Source: Zizania palustris
Taxonomy: Eukaryota; Streptophyta; Magnoliopsida; Poales; Poaceae
NCBI GenBank assembly: GCA_019279435.1
Contig: JAAALK010000287.1
Span: 89,237,532-89,301,531, forward strand
DNA: 64,000 nt
Direction of reading: 5' to 3'
Of this stretch, positions 43,363-54,730 are shown piece by piece. Position numbers and translations under genes: made by a program. Positions within the stretch are counted from its first letter, which is position 1; each line of letters begins with the position of its first letter. Under the pieces are notes generated by a model. The model made no database searches, was not told where the DNA came from, and saw nothing but the letters and a program-made list of their open reading frames with translations.

Positions 43363-44025
43363 CTATGCTACTCCAGCCAGCTTTATAGACACTGGTACAA
43401 ACTGTCCTCCGGACACACTAACAAAATCATAATCCGAAAGATCTCTTCCTGACAGACACTCTACTTTGTTATGGACGGCGTCGACTGATGCATCGACCAA
43501 TGCTACTTGGGCCGAAGTATCCGCGGGGATGACTTCTACCTCATCGCCGTCCCACTGTATCATGCACTGGTGTTGAGTAGAAGGGATGCAATAGTTCGCA
43601 TGAATCCAGTTGCGCCCGAGTAGCACGTTATAGTTACCTTGTACGTCGACGATGAAAAATGTTGTTGGCAATGTCTTGTTGCCCACCGTCAACTCCATAG
43701 AGAGTACTCCCTTGTTCTCGGAGCTCTCGCCGTTGAAACCGTTGAGCATCAAGTTGGTCTTCTTCAGGTCATCCTCGTCCCTACCAAGTTTCTTCAACAA
43801 CGAGTAAGGCATTAAGTTAACAGTGGCACCGCCGTCGATGAGCATCCGGGAAATTAGCTTTCCATCGATGTGACCTCTGACGTAGAGAGGTTTTAGATGG
43901 CGAGCCGAGTCCTCGGGCTTCTCGAAGATGGCGTTGCACAGGCCGAGGTTCAATTGGGCGACCTCAGCCTCATCCTGTGGTAGTGCAAACTCGGCAGGAA
44001 GCATGACAATGTTGATGTCCATCAC
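43363..44025 (-). pseudogene. Element E protease region, open for 220 codons
   Basis: ISRMLIDGGATVNLMPYSLL carries the DGGA active-site variant. Before it are ALPQDEAEVAQLNLG and PLYVRGHIDGKL. After it come MLNGFNGESSENKGVLSMEL, VDVQGNYNVLLGRNWIH and MIQWDGDEVEVI, the usual retropepsin layout. Upstream it meets a stop at about 44026 in the frame of the gag tail. Confidence 0.85.
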
Positions 44026-44431
44026 CTAGGGTGCGGGTCCCTCAGAGATGGGCGAGTAATCGTCGTCGAGCATGTCGTCGTCGTCGCTTGGACTAGGAGC
44101 CGGGGTTGTTATCTCAACCGGCTTCTCCCTCCATACCTGTTTGGTAGCTGGCCGAGGGCGGATTCCTTCGAAGATAGCGTCGCGCTCGGCCTCGGCTTTC
44201 TTCTCGCGCATCTCCTGTGCCCGTAGTCGTTGTAGGCGCCTCTTCTTTAATTTGGACATGCCTGGAGGCGCCCAAGATGGTTGTGGCTTGGTGCCTGGTG
44301 CTACTGTTCGGCTTCCATTAATTCTGGCCAAAGTGGTATTGTGCCCTTCGGCCTTGTGTACCCTGTGTTCGGAGGGGCTTCGCTGCGAACCTCGTTGGAC
44401 GGACCGGCCTTGTCAGGCCGATTGAGCTGGG
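44026..44431 (-). pseudogene. Element E gag C-terminal region, cut by H
   Basis: An open 101 codons include KLKKRRLQRLRAQEMREKK and DAIFEGIRPRP, matching element A (DAIFEEIRPRP at about 4400-4470). The part nearest H is a CTTCGG-rich spacer with one GGACCGGCC. The gene continues at 54204. Confidence 0.75.
44427..44431. repeat. Target site duplication of H, left copy (CTGGG)
   Basis: Equals 54199-54203. Confidence 0.9.
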
Positions 44432-44790
44432 TGTTGGGACGATGGATCAAACCAACAGGTTTTTGGGAATGAGAGTAGTGAAGTGTTGAGCTCAGATTGT
44501 ATTCTCGCGATCCTGTCCCCGGACCACATTGACTAGGTCGCCTCCTGGTCTTCTGTCGTGACCTGGAGCCTTCGCACCTGTCGGAGGCTTGCCTCCGGCA
44601 TCCTGTCGGGCGTCTATCCGAGGGCCCCTTCTGTCTACTTCGGGGCTTCTGGAGATCCCTAGGCCTCCCTGCCCTAGGGCCCACAGGTACCTCCCGAACG
44701 GGGCATCGGGCCTTCGCTGGACGTGGCCTCTCCCCCGGACCGTACCGCTCCTCATGCTTCTGACTGCCTTCGGGATTATCTCCCCCAACA
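44432..44790 (-). repeat. Element H 3' LTR with 222-bp internal deletion
   Basis: Sequence equivalent to 53696-53917 of the other LTR is missing. Both breakpoints follow TCG, a 3-bp microhomology. The lost part contains the TATA box. GTAGCCCCTCG (polypurine tract on minus) follows. Confidence 0.9.
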
Positions 44791-45420
44791 GTAGCCCCTC
44801 GCTTCTTTCTGCTCAAGAGTCCTGCATGGAAGAAAGGGAAGGAGCGCACAAGATAATTCCGATAATTTACAGGAAATCAACTCACAGAGAGGTCTCGGAC
44901 CCTCGCTGCGAACCATCCTCGCTTGAGCACTTCGGAGGTGCTCCGGGGCACTAGAAATGCCCCGGAGCTTGGAGGCCGGGGCTGGCCTCAGAGCGCCTCG
45001 GATGAGCTAGTTGCATTACGTTCCACAGGGGGGGACTTTGACCGATCGGGCTTGACGCCCACGCGACCTTGACCGTCGGGCATCAGTGCATGAGAAGGGG
45101 GAAATGCGTGGCTTTAATGCAATAAATGCACTTTGCGCGCGCGACGTGAGGTAGGCGGACCATCGAAGACTAGCGCACACAATGGTGGACCGACAAGGCT
45201 TTAATGCGGTGACCGCGTGACCGGCGCGCGTGCGCTGAGTGGAGGAATGTGGAGCGACAGGGCACCGAAATGGCTAGGCAGCGGCTATTCTCACACATAA
45301 ATAGCTGTTGCTGGCCGGCTGAACCCTCCCCTGCTCACTTGTTTAGCCTTTAGTCACAAGCTTGGCATCTAGACTTCCACCCTTCAAGCTTCTTGTCTCT
45401 TTCTCTCGTTCTCTTTAGTC
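44791..45420 (+). promoter_or_regulatory. H leader and antisense gene promoter region
   Basis: It has no open frame of interest. CATAAATAG near 45294 is a TATA-like box about 125 bp before the ATG at 45421, in line with G and C. The region is GC-rich with GCGCGC stretches near 45136 and 45226. Confidence 0.55.
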
Positions 45421-48400
45421 ATGGTGGAAAGGAGCGCCCTCGCGGCAGCAGTGGACCCACGCTTCCTGCAGCGCCAGATGGCAGCGGCGGCAGCAGTGGC
45501 GATGGCTCCCGGCCCGTCGGAAACGCGTGACCCGCGCGAGCTCCTCCCGGCCTCAGAACGGTTTCGGGAGACGCCTTGGTCCCGACACGAGGGCCAGGAA
45601 GCCGGGCACGGAGTCGATCCCGGAACCACGCAAAGGAGAGGTCGTCGTCTTCGAGGCGTTCTTCGATGCAGGGCTAGGATTTCCAGCTTCAGAGCTCCTT
45701 TCGGGGGTTCTAGATGCCTTCCACCTCGAGCTCCCGCAACTGTCTCTGAACGTCGTGGCCCGCCTCTCCATCTTTGAGTGGGCCATGCACGCGGAGGGCT
45801 GTGAAGGTAGAGCAGAGGTCTTTGCTCAGATGCACGAAGCCCTCTGCCAACCGAAGAAGAAGGATGGCCTGGTGGTAGCCTATGGGAGCATCAACTTCCA
45901 ACTCTGGAAGAAGTACACGGACTCCTTCCCTGCGAAGGCCATCAACGGACGGTGGTACTCCAAGTGGGTACACCGGTGGTTCTACGTCTGGGTGGGGCTA
46001 AACTCCGGACTTGCCGGACCTCCGTGCCACATTTGGTTTCGGAGGGAGGCGACCATCGAAGCCAGTGCTGGCTCAGTCTCCGCTCACATCTAGCTGCTCT
46101 AGATCATCGCCCACTGGATGAGCATGCGAGACTTGACGGAGGAGTTCGTCGCCCTTGAAATTCCGCCGTTGAAGGAAGAATGGCCGGCATCGCTCCGGAG
46201 CACTCGAGACGAATCATCGTCGGCAGAGCTCTCCAACCGGCTAGGTTAGTCCTTCTCGCCTCCTTTCGATCTTCGCGATTCTCCCACAAAGTCTGCGAGG
46301 CTAACATACCTAACCATGGATGCAGGGTCGCTCGTCGCCAACACTCCCGACGAAGTGGCCCGACTCTGCGATAAGGTCCTCGGGGCCCCCACTCCGGCCG
46401 AGTACAAGCGATGGGTGGAGCTCGTCGGATCCTAGGAGTGATACAACCGCGTGTGGGATGCGCTTGAGCTCACTCCTCCACCCCTCCCGGAGAGGGAGGC
46501 CCTCCACGCGCCTTCGAAGAAGAGGGTGGCGAACCTTGACGCCGGGCTCTCTCCCAAGCGCCCTTCGAAGAAGAAGAGGATGACGAAGGGTCCGAAGATA
46601 CATTCCCCGGCTCACTCCTCCACCTCCCACTCCGAGTGGGGGTATTATAGTGAGGGGGTCGGGACGGAGCCGGACGACTCTTTGGTGGATCCTGGTTCGA
46701 CTCGTCCGGAGCAACCAGCCTCCGGCGGCGCTGGAGATGCACCGATCCGTTCGAGCCCACAGCCGCCCGCTCCGAGGGCTGGGCAAGAGGCGCCGGCCAC
46801 TGGAGTAATGGCGTCTCCTAAGTCCACCCCTCCGCGTGTTCTGGCCTCGGATGGGGTCTCTGCCAGCTCTCGGGGGAGCCGAGAAACCGATAGCTTGAAC
46901 CGAGGGGGATTAGCCGACCCCCTGGGGGCTGTCAAGGGGAGCGCCGACGTCGAGGCCGAACTCGCTTCGGCGGCGCCGGGCTCCCCGATAAACTCGATGG
47001 ATGAGCTGTTTTACCGGCCTAGCACTACGGGACGCGTCCAGCCTTCGGATGTCCCGGTTGAAACTGCGGACGAAGGTACGTGGCTCTACCCACCCCTTTA
47101 CTTAGACGCACCAAATTCCCTCGATCCTGATCCCCAATTTCCCCGAGTAGGCACTTCCGCCCGGGTTTCGGCTCCAGCTCCGGCATTCTCCGGGGATGCC
47201 GCCGACATAAGGCCTGAAGTCCCTGCAAATGCGGCTGGAGCTCCGGGGCTAGGCGACGAGGCAGAATCGGAGGAGGCCCCAGGAGAGATCCCTGAAGGGG
47301 CCGGTCGGGAGGCTAAGGTCCGGCCACCCTCCGACTTAAGGCATGCACGCTCCAACGTGCCCCTCCTGGTCCCCTTCCTCAAAGAGGGCAAAGACTTCGC
47401 GGCGAGGACGACTCCTCTCCATGATTCTTACCTGTGCTTGAGGGAGACCGGGCTGATAGATGAGCTCGGCCAGGTGGACAGCGTCGATCTCGGCCGGGCT
47501 ATTGAGAGCGTCGCGAGCCAGGTATGCCTTCAGGACACTTTTGGATGAGCCCCTAGCCTCTCCTGCCCTAACTCACTGTTTCATGCGCAGGTAGTCACAC
47601 TGGCACAGGGCTCGCTACTGTCCTTGCTCTCCGAGCGCAGCCGTTGCGAGAGCAGCGCTTTGGAACTCTCTGGGCGAGCGGAGGCCGCCGAGAGGATGGT
47701 CCAGGAGCAAGCGGCCGAGATTGACCAGCTCCAAGTGCTAGAGTCAGAGGTTGATGTCCTTTGTCCTCGGGCCGCCAGGGCCGAGGCACTTCAGGCTCAG
47801 GCCACGGAGATTGACGCCCTCAAATCCCAAGTCGCCGAACTGGAGGGGCTTCGAGCTCGAGCCGCCCAAGCAGACGAGCTTGAAGCGGAGGTCAACATCT
47901 TCCGGGCCCAAGCTGTGGAGGTGGAGAGGCTCCGGTCCTGGGCTGAGGAGGCGGACCAGCTCAAGGCGGAGGTCTTTGCACATCAAGCCAAAGTCTCCGA
48001 GATGGAGGAGCTTCGGGAGAAGGTGGCTACCGCTGAAGCCCATGAAGCTCGGTTACTCCAACTTGAGCCGACCGCGGCGGACCTCCTGGCCCAGAACGAG
48101 GCGGCGACCGAGACGCTGGCTCAGGGGGAGAAGACGGCGGCTGACACTGTGGTGTCCCTCCGAAAGGTGCTGGAGCGCTACGACACTGGGTGCATGGCCT
48201 TTGACATCGCCTGGGAGCCCCTTAGCCATCGGCTAAAGTTCATCCAGGCCACCGTCCAGCAGATAGGCTTCACCGTGTCAAGATACGATGAAGTATCGGC
48301 CCGGGTAGTTGCCCTCAGCATTCTTCATAAGCTGGAAGCTTCCAGGAGCCCCTTGCCTTGGCCCTCGAGCTCTCGCCCCGTCGCCTTCGGGGGGAGCCAT

Positions 48401-49152
48401 CTTCTTTCCCCCAGCCCGGCGGTAGCCCAGTCCTAGAGGGTTCTCCAAGCGACTTGGCAAGCCAAGGGCCCTAACACAGTTAAGGCCTGGTTGGATGAGG
48501 CCCTTCGCTCGAGCGAGCCTTTGACTTCCTCGAAGCCCCCAGCCGCAGCGCGCCAACCGGACCCGAAGGTGTAGTCTCCTTAGGGCCTTAATATAGCAAC
48601 TCCTGTAATAGATAGGAACTTGGTAGTTTATTAATAAAGGGTAATCGCTTCCTGAAAATCATTTAGGGCATCCGCTCCACCCGTTATTCTAACGTCGAGG
48701 TTCTTGACGAGGATGAGACCCTTCGGTGCTAATGGGCCGCTTTCGAGGCCCTTGGGACTAACCAGCCTGCACGCTTCGCCATCCCTCGGGATGACGACGG
48801 ACGTGCAAATCCCGAGATCCTTCATGAGGTCCTAACTTTAATCAAGGAAGAGGAAAGAGAGATTCGAGCTCCATACTTGTCACCCGAACCTTTGAATTGG
48901 TCCGACGTGGAGGCCGATTTCAACGAACCGCAGCCCGGAGGTGAAGGTTTGCGCAGTTGGGCCCAACTCCAAGAAGATCAGAAAGCCTTCCGGGCTCAGA
49001 AGAGGGAAGAGAAGAGGCTGAAGAGGAAAGAGAAATCCAGCCGCGCAATGACCGAGCCCCCGACCGGCGGGGGCTTTGACCCAGGTGACCTTTTGGACCG
49101 AAAAGGTTTCCGCTTCCTGCTAGGCTTGGATGAGGAATTTTCCGGGGCTTGA
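45421..49152 (+). pseudogene. Antisense spliced gene of element H (PF04195-like), broken
   Basis: The ATG gives MVERSALAAA. Inferred introns are 46245-46325, 47076-47150, 47522-47590 and 48569-48666, all GT-AG and in phases 1, 1, 0, 0, as in G. The PF04195-like part reads GEVVVFEAFFDAGLGFPASEL, FEWAMHAEGCEGRAE and INGRWYSKWVHRWFY. The fourth exon is a coiled coil, from about 47591. The last exon has LRSWAQLQEDQKAFRA and ends RFLLGLDEEFSGA, nearly the same as G. Lesions: a frameshift near 45530-45620, stops at 46091, 46435, 48434 and about 48737. The unspliced frames stay long (365 codons at 46451-47548; 270 at 47624-48436), so the coding structure is well preserved for its age. Confidence 0.8.
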
Positions 49153-49156
49153 GGGG

Positions 49157-49680
49157 CTAGTTACTACCACATAGACCCTCATGGATTTCTCGGAGCATTA
49201 GTAGTCCATTTGGATGAGAAATGCACCGAAGCAGCGGAGAGCATACACTCGACTTGTACAGGATTCCATCAATGATTTGATAAGGCCTAGCGTGGAGTTG
49301 AAGCCGCGCCTGCTCCGGACTAGGTCGGTCATCCATATCGCCGTTGAGTGCCCATAGAATGGGCTCTTGCCAATCACCATCGGCCGTGTAAAGGACTGTA
49401 GCCGGCCGAGGGGGCGCCGGGGTATCCGTCTGTGGCCGAGGGGGCACCGGGGTATCTGTCGGCGCGGGAGACGGTACCTCTCCGCGGAGAGACGCCGATG
49501 GCTCGGTGAGTTCTTCGAAAAAGGCAGCGGGTGGGAGAACTTGACCGCCAGCGCCAGCTTTAGCGAGGACGTCGGCTTGGCAATTTTCACTTCTTGGTAT
49601 ACTCTGGACAGATATTCCCTTGAAAGATGCCTCGAATTTCTGAATGGCTTTGAAATAGGTGGCAAGATCGGGGTGTCGGG
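49157..49680 (-). pseudogene. Element H truncated pol end: RNase H-integrase linker
   Basis: The linker before integrase is recognisable (ARPYQIIDGILYKSSVCSPLL, LREIHEGLCGSN). It ends exactly where the integrase zinc finger should start and abuts the stop of the antisense gene. The junction sequence AGGGGCTA corresponds to G near 37878, so about 1.9 kb (integrase, repeats and flank) is missing relative to G. Confidence 0.8.
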
Positions 49681-49681
49681 C

Positions 49682-50330
49682 CTAGAAACTCTTGTCTATG
49701 TGTCCGACGACGACTTGAGAATCAGTCTTGACAACCACGCGGGCGGCTCTTACCGCGTGCGCCTTACGAATACCAAGCAGCACACCTTCATATTCGGCAA
49801 TATTGTTTGTAGCTTTGAAGTTCAACTGAACATAATACAAAGCTTGCTGACCAGAGGGAGAAACGATCACCGCCCCGGCGCCAGCTCCAAAAGCGTGGTA
49901 GGCACCATCTGAATAGTCGGTCCACACCCCTTTGCTTGCTTCGACACTGGCATTACTAACTGCAGGCGTCCATTCAGTGACGAAATCGGTAAGGATTTGA
50001 GACTTAATGGAAGTCCGAGCCACAATGGAGATTCGGAACGGAGCGAGCTCCACTGCCCACTTCCCGATTCGCCCGGTTGCGTCCTTATTCCAGAACATGT
50101 CGCCCAGGGGATATGCAGTTGGAATAATTATATCATGGGCCAGAAAGTAGTGCCGAAGCTTCTGGGACACCATGACGAGAGCATACGCCACCTTTTCAAG
50201 CTCGGAATACCGAGTTTTTGCTCCGGAGAAGGCTTCGGATATAATGTAGACGGGCCATTGCACCAGCATCCCGCCAGTGTCTTCTTCTTGAATCAAGGCC
50301 GCACTTGTCGCGCTGCCTAAGGTATTCTTT
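49682..50330 (-). pseudogene. Element H RNase H domains
   Basis: The open 204 codons include the end of the gypsy RNase H (VYIISEAFSGAKTRYSELEKVAY) and the second RNase H with DYSDGAYHAFGAGAG, NNIAEYEGVLLG and VVKTDSQVVVGH. An in-frame stop follows at 49680. Frame changes connect it to RT. Confidence 0.8.
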
Positions 50331-51310
50331 TATCTTGTTGAAGCAGTCTTGACATTCTGGGGTCCATTCGAAGTCCTTGGAGCCTCGCAATGCCTTAAAA
50401 ATGGGCATGCTTCTCTCAGTCGATCTTGCCAAGAAACGACTAAGAGCAGCATGGCGTCCGGCTAGCTTCTGCGCCTGCTTCAAATTCCGAGGGGGAGACA
50501 TATTTTGCAGTGCGCTGACTTGTGTTGGACTAGCTTCAATACCCCGACTGGAGACCAGATACCCAAGCAGCTTCCCAGCACGAGCTCCGAAGACGCACTT
50601 CTCCGGATTGAGGCAGATCCCGCACCTCCAGAGGCTATCGAATGTTTCAGCTACCTCTGTGCTATGGCAATTCTTGTTCGTTCTTTTAATGACGATGTCA
50701 TCCATATAAGCTTCGACATTGCGGCCGATCTAGTGCCCTAGAGCCTTAGATATTAATCTGGAGAAAGTGGCTTCGGCGTTGCAGAGGCCGAAGGGCATTC
50801 GAACATAGCAGAACACTCCCGAGGAGGTAATGAAGCTCGTTTTGACCTGATCTTCTTGCTTCAACCAAATCTGGTGATACCCCGAATAGGCATCAAGAAA
50901 GCTGAGGAGCTCGGAACCAGTAGTAGAATCAACCAATTGGTCGATGCGAGGCATGGGGTAGGGGTCACGGGGGCAAGCTTTATTCAGAGAAGTAAAGTCG
51001 ATACACATGCATCATTTGACAGATGTTTTCTTCTAGACAAACACTAGGTTTGACAACCAGTCGGTGTGACTAACTTCCCGAATGACCCCCGCCCGGAGCA
51101 ACTTCTCATCTCGGTCTTGGCAAGCTCAGCTCGCTCGATGGATAGCTTCCAAAGCCCCTGGCTTACTGGGCGAGCTTTTGGGTCGACCGCCAGGTATGTC
51201 TTCGTCGGACCACGCGAAGATGTCCAGGTTGTTGCGGATGATTTCCTCGAGCTGCTCCAACACCTCTGGCTAAAGGCCGCCTCCGAACCGGATTGGGCAC
51301 TCCTTCCCAT
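50330..51310 (-). pseudogene. Element H reverse transcriptase, broken
   Basis: MCIDFTSLNKACPRDPYPMP and FLDAYSGYHQIWLK (50730-51008) are followed by a stop near 50730 and then MDDIVIKRTNKN (50196-50705), the end of the catalytic YMDD box. The RT N-terminal linker at 51044-51310 has further frame breaks. Confidence 0.8.
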
Positions 51311-53550
51311 TCTGGATCAGGATCTTCGTGATGATCTCCCCTTCCGGAAGTGGCTTGGCTAGGCCCCCTTCGGAGGGGCGTCTCCAGCGTTCGTCAATCC
51401 GGCTTCTCCCGAGCTTCCGCGGATGCTGTGGACTTGCCTTGGATCCAATGGGGCCGAGTGGCCATATTCAACCCGGCGGGCCGCGGCCTAATCTCCCAGG
51501 ATCGACAGCACCCCTCCCGGAGTCGGCATCTTGAAGCATAAGTAGTTGTGGTGGGAGATGGCCCCGAAGCGGTTGAGCATCCACCTCCCAAAGATGGCGT
51601 TTTAGGCGTATGGAGCATCGACAACATCGAAGATGATCTCCTCGCTGCGGCAAAGGGGGGATTCCCCGAAGGTCACCTCCAGCCCGATCTGGCCGAGCAC
51701 ATCGAGCGGCGGCCCTGCGAAGCAATGGAGCGGCCGGGAGGCCGGCAACAAGTGTTTCTGGGAAAGGCAGAGCTGGTCGAAAGCCTGCACGAAGATGATG
51801 TCAGTAGAACTTCCGCCATCAACCAGGATACGACGCACATCGACACCCGCAATGTCTGCTGAGATGACAAGGGGATCGGCGTGTGGGAACTTGACGCCGG
51901 TGGCATCCTCGGCGATGAAGGAGATCAGGACGTGAGACCATTCGGGAAGCGTGGAGAGGCTCGAGGTGCCGATATGTCCAACCTCCCGGACGTATTCTCT
52001 TCACTGACGCTTGTACATGGCTCCTAGAGCTCCTCTTCCGGATATGGGAAGGACCACACGCTTCCCTCGGTCCACTCCGTCCTCGAGCTTGGGGGCTTGG
52101 AACCTGCCGAGTTCCGGGGCTAGGCCAAGAGCTTCTGGCTTGTCCCGGCGCCCGACTACCTGGACGGCGTCAGGGCGGGGGACGGGAGCCCCTTTGTCGG
52201 AGGAGCCACGGCTGGAGCTTCGCTCGAGGTAGTCGTTCCGAAGGGCGAGGATGGTTCGATAGGAGTTGGTGTCGTGGCTCTGGTTCTCACTGTGGACGTT
52301 GCAGTAGAGAGTTTCCCCTCCGGGAAGCGCTCTTGGCGGAACCCTGGCGCCGGAGGGACGTCCCCCACCGACAGTGTGCGGTTGCTTGGCGGGGACCCTT
52401 ACGGTGATACTGAGGACTTCCCCCTGAAGGTGCTTCCGACCTCGCCGGGAGTCCTGGTGATGAAGATTTGGAACGGGGCGAACCCCACGGTCGGGATCGG
52501 GAGACGCCTCGTACACCTTAGCGCTCGAAGCCCGGACGGGGACGATCATCGCCTGGCGGTGTAGCTGACCTTCCTCAGACCGGATGTATTCCTCGAAATA
52601 CGTCATGAGCTGGGCTACCGAGGATATCGGCTTCCGATGCAGCTTGTCGAGGAGACCCGGGTGGGTGACGCCCTCTCGGGCGGCGTCAATGACCAAGGAG
52701 GCCGACAGTCCCTTGATTTGGGCCTTGGTGTGCGCGAAGCGCTGGGAGTACTGCCGCAGCATCTCCCCGGGCTGCTGCTTCACCTGAAAGAGGCTCCCTG
52801 TCGACATTGGGGCCACGAAGGTCCCCTAGAAATTGTTGATGAACTTCTTGTTCAGCTGGTCTCACGAAGGGCCATAGTGATCAGAACCACCAGAGAGCAA
52901 TCCCTTCGAGCGCCAAGGGGAAGCATTTGGACATGGTATCAAGGTTCCCCCCGCACACTTCTATTGCTAGAGTGTATGAGCGGGAGAACTCTCCAGGGTT
53001 GGAATCCCCGAAGTATTTAGGGAGCTTGGCGGCGTGAAACTTGGAGTCGAACCGTACCCTCTGCAGGTCGGGGTGTAAGGGAGACTCTTCGTCGTACGAC
53101 GCGTTCTCCTCCTCCCCTTGGTCCTCGTCGTCGCTCAAGGCCACGGCTGCAACCCCTAGTGCCCGGGAGGACTCCGGAGGGCGGAGTGACACCTCCTAGT
53201 GCCATTGGGCCAGCTCCTCCTTCAATCTTGCATTCTCGGCTACCAGGGCATCAGCCTGGCTCCCGCTTCCTCCGGAGGCAGTTTCCGGGTCTTGCGAGCG
53301 GACGTAGTCAGTCCGGAGGGCTACCGTCGGGGGCCTGCACGGGGGGTGCAACTCAAAAGGCCCCTCCTGGAGCCCTGAGGGGTTCACAGAGGCCGGCTCC
53401 GTATAACCAGCAGGACCCCGATCCTCCGGCATCCCCCGGGAGCATGGTTTGGCTCTGTGCTCGGCGCTTCGGTGGGAGCGATGGATGGAGGGTCTGGAGT
53501 GACGACTGGAGTAGGCTCGACTCCAGCGGTGCGGGCTGACCTTCCAACCC
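51310..53550 (-). pseudogene. Element H gag and protease, broken
   Basis: The protease active site ILVDGGSSTDIIFVQAF is at about 51602-51838. Gag is split into 52001-52816 (MSTGSLFQVKQQPGEMLRQY, FAHTKAQIKGLSAS, a zinc-like CNVHSENQSHDTNSY) and 52881-53192 (ENASYDEESPLHPDLQRVRF, FSRSYTLAIEVCGG). Frame changes lie near 52830 and 53195. Homology to G gag is continuous. Confidence 0.8.
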
Positions 53551-53619
53551 GACATGTCTGTCGAATGAATGTAGAGGACGGTAGCTTTTTGGACTAGGAT
53601 CCCCACGGACGGTGCCAAC

Positions 53620-54198
53620 TGTTGGGACGACAGATCGAACCAACAGGTTTTTGGGAATGAGAGTAGTCAAGTGTTGAGCTCAGATTGTATTCTCGGATCG
53701 TGTCTCCATTACAACTAGGGGGCGGGGGTATTTATAGAGCAACCCGGCCCAAAGGGGTCTAATACTTCCAAAACCCCTTAACCGTTACTCGGCCTGGCAC
53801 AGGCTGGTAATACAAACAAGAATAGATGCTACACAGTACAGAGAGAAAGTACGCCCCTAACAGTGTATCAACTGTACCGGGCGTTGCAGCGATCGCTCGA
53901 CACAGCGCAGGCAATCGCGATCCTATCCCCAGACCACATTGACCAGGTCGCCCATGGTCTTCTGTCGCACCCTAGAGCCTTCGCACCTACCGGAGGCTTG
54001 CCTCCGGCATCCCGCCGGGCTTCTGTCCGAGGGCCCCTTCCATCTGCTTCGGTGCTTCCGAATATCCCTAGGCCTCCCTGCCCCGGGGCCCGCAGGTACC
54101 TCCAGAATGGGGCGTCGGGCCTTCGCCGGATGTGGCCTTCCCCCGGACCGTACCGCTCCTCGTGCTTCCGACTGCCTTCGGGATTATCTCCCCCAACA
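53620..54198 (-). repeat. Element H 5' LTR
   Basis: Full-length 579-bp copy. A minus-strand CTATAAATAC lies at 53728-53737. The primer region to its left reads TTGGCACCGTCCGTGGGG on the minus strand. Confidence 0.9.
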
Positions 54199-54203
54199 CT
54201 GGG
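54199..54203. repeat. Target site duplication of H, right copy (CTGGG)
   Basis: Matches 44427-44431. Confidence 0.9.
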
Positions 54204-54730
54204 CTTCGGCGCAAACCCCAGCCGAAGCATGGGACTTACCTCCGCCAGGCTTCGGCGACCACGTCTTTGGGATTGGTACTTCCTGAGACCCAACTCTGAT
54301 GGTGATGGCTTCGGACTCCCTGACTTCAGCCTCCGCGTACTCGCATTCTTTGGCTTCGCCTTGCATGGCCCGATTCAGAGGCACCACGAACAGTGTGTGG
54401 ACGATGCTCCCCTCTGCTGTGTCTGTTTGTTCCTACCACCCATAACACTCCGAAGGAAAGCAAGGCATAGTGTTAGGTTGCGGAGGGTACCTCGACCCAG
54501 ATACGTATGGAGCCCACGGGGTTCCTGCCTAGTCATACGGTGGAGGCATCAGCGGCTCTAGTGGCCTCGCCATCTGTGGGCCAAACCCGTTACCTGGACG
54601 GGGTTTGACAGACTTGATGGCACCTCGGACCACACCAGCGAAGGGTCCTTCCAGGCCAGAGGTATGTTCGGCTAGTACGGGACGAAGCCTCCCACCGGAG
54701 AAGTCCAGCATGGTGCGGGGTTAGGCCATT
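54204..54730 (-). pseudogene. Element E gag, continued, cut by I
   Basis: Read on the minus strand: RPLEPLMPPPYD near 54530-54570 and MQGEAKECEYAEAEVRE near 54310-54370. Element A has related sequence near 5100-5300 (RPLEPLIPQPLY). A stop and a frame change are present. The start of gag and the 5' LTR of E are not in the window. Confidence 0.6.

Larger units (their letters stand above)
44432..54198 (-). mobile_element. Element H: old, integrase-less Tat element with antisense gene
   Basis: It has the same architecture as G (LTR, antisense gene on plus, pol on minus, LTR) but lacks the tandem-repeat zone and all but the first residues of integrase. LTRs begin TGTTGGGACGA and end CCCCCAACA. 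The left LTR is 359 bp and the right 579 bp because of one internal deletion. The aligned LTR parts differ at about 10% of positions by eye, mostly transitions, so H is much older than F and G. All genes carry stops. Confidence 0.9.
21427..54730 (-). mobile_element. Element E: Tat-lineage gypsy element, host of nested insertions F, G, H and I
   Basis: The pieces 21427-21630, 27035-31258, 42848-44431 and 54199-54730 join into one minus-strand element: 3' LTR, integrase, second RNase H, gypsy RNase H, RT, protease, gag. Continuity is shown by alignment to element A across each junction and by 5-bp duplications around F, G and H. The gag N-terminus and 5' LTR lie beyond element I and the window end. 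It has no antisense gene: only about 160 bp separate the 3' LTR from integrase. Confidence 0.9.
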
